DNA of 45,251 bases from JAGMES01 sp023128035 (lineage in GTDB: Bacteria > Bacillota > Halanaerobiia > DY22613). The position numbers were made by a program, and so were the translations under genes. Within the stretch, counting starts at the first letter, position 1. Each line of letters opens with the position of its first letter. The DNA lies in NCBI GenBank assembly GCA_030627905.1, contig DAOVRZ010000036.1, positions 1 to 45,251 on the forward strand, given 5' to 3'. Below, one piece after another: positions 44,981 to 45,251 of this stretch. Under the pieces are notes generated by a model. It searched no databases and was not told the origin of the DNA. It saw nothing but the letters and a program-made list of their open reading frames with translations.

Positions 44981-45017
44981 AGTTTGGATTGTATACAGTA
45001 CAATTCAAACTTTTTTT
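44981..45017 (+). terminator. Terminator of the biosynthetic operon
   Basis: A 13-bp stem AGTTTGGATTGTA/TACAATTCAAACT (one G-T pair) with loop TACAG, then seven T. It lies 18 nt after the last stop codon and is the first convincing terminator after the operon promoter. Confidence 0.92.
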
Positions 45018-45062
45018 CAAAGATTAAAGTCCCTATCTACTATTAGAGGAAAATAAATAATT

Positions 45063-45099
45063 CAACTTTCGTAGTTCAAATGCAAGGCTGCGAAAGTTG
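45063..45099 (+). repeat. Intergenic hairpin
   Basis: CAACTTTCGTAG pairs with CTGCGAAAGTTG (one G-T pair) around a 13-nt loop. It is followed by an A-run, not a T-run, so it is not a + strand terminator. Function unknown; it could belong to a mobile-element relic together with the degenerate repeat next to it. Confidence 0.5.
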
Positions 45100-45110
45100 T
45101 GTAAAAAAAA

Positions 45111-45126
45111 TTCAGCTCTAACGAGT
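45111..45126 (-). repeat. Degenerate inverted copy of the 28-bp repeat
   Basis: On the minus strand this reads ACTCGTTAGAGCTGAA, matching the ACTCGTT and AGCTGAA blocks of the repeats at 1708 and 3226 with the central palindrome shortened by five bases. The match is short, so common origin is tentative. Confidence 0.35.
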
Positions 45127-45146
45127 AAATATTTTTCGATATATTT

Positions 45147-45186
45147 TGATATAATAGTTTCCAAAAATGCATAAATATGATATAAT
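45147..45186 (+). promoter_or_regulatory. Promoter region of the next gene
   Basis: Two perfect TATAAT words occur: one with an extended TG (TGATATAAT, 45147-45155) and one at 45181-45186 with TTTCCA 17 nt upstream. Either could drive the gene starting at 45232. Confidence 0.5.
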
Positions 45187-45231
45187 ATAATTAGATATTA
45201 TGTTGATTTATAGACATTTGGAGGGATTATT

Positions 45232-45251
45232 ATGAAAAGAAAAACTAGAAA
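45232..45251 (+). CDS. Start of a gene cut by the window edge
   Basis: ATG at 45232 follows GGAGGG by about 7 nt. Only six codons are visible (MKRKTR), giving a basic N-terminus. The product cannot be named. It follows the operon terminator and has its own promoter, so it is probably a separate unit. Confidence 0.55.

Overview
The window is AT-rich, gene-dense DNA read almost entirely on the + strand, with strong GGAGG-type ribosome binding sites, frequent GTG/TTG starts and intrinsic terminators. Together with the gene families present (ferredoxin-thioredoxin reductase, two radical SAM enzymes, M29 aminopeptidase, DUF4015 hydrolase), this suggests an anaerobic low-G+C Firmicute of the clostridial or halanaerobial kind. 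That placement is an inference; there is no rRNA or other taxonomic marker here.

Left part (1-6400): an IscB RNA-guided nuclease preceded by the 3' part of its omega/HEARO RNA; a ferredoxin-thioredoxin reductase catalytic chain; an IS200/IS605-like hairpin remnant; a membrane-anchored DUF4015 putative glycoside hydrolase; an M29 aminopeptidase; and a B12-binding radical SAM enzyme. Each of the last few has its own terminator. A 28-bp repeat covers the stop codon of two of these genes.

Main part (6524-45017): one natural-product operon of about 38 kb. It starts at a near-consensus promoter (TTGACA-17-TAAAAT) with a palindrome at the start site and ends at a strong terminator after the last gene. 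Gene order: flavoprotein, NRPS1 (acyl-AMP ligase-ACP-C-A-PCP-C-A-PCP-C-A-PCP-C), MFS exporter, NRPS2 (half C-A-PCP-C-A-PCP-C-A-PCP-E), NRPS3 (C-A-PCP-BtrH-like domain), ketosynthase, chain-length-factor-like protein, ACP, FabZ-like dehydratase, FabG-like ketoreductase, second ketosynthase, second divergent ketosynthase-like partner, hot-dog thioesterase, PaaK-like ligase and a SPASM radical SAM protein.

Proposed logic (inference): the discrete type II enzymes build an acyl chain. With ketoreductase and dehydratase but no enoyl reductase encoded, it is probably a polyene. The starter may be supplied by the PaaK-like ligase. The thioesterase frees the acid, the N-terminal ligase of NRPS1 adenylates and loads it, and seven NRPS modules extend it. 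Specificity codes read by eye give acyl-Gln-(Ile/Val)-Asn-(Ile/Val)-Asn-D-Asn-Gly. The assembly line has no classical thioesterase; it ends in a papain-like domain resembling BtrH, the acyltransferase of butirosin biosynthesis. This suggests release by transfer to an amine rather than hydrolysis. The combination of highly reducing type II PKS, ligase-initiated NRPS and BtrH-like release is the candidate undescribed system here.

The right edge (45018-45251) holds a hairpin, a degenerate inverted copy of the 28-bp repeat, a promoter and the first codons of another + strand gene.
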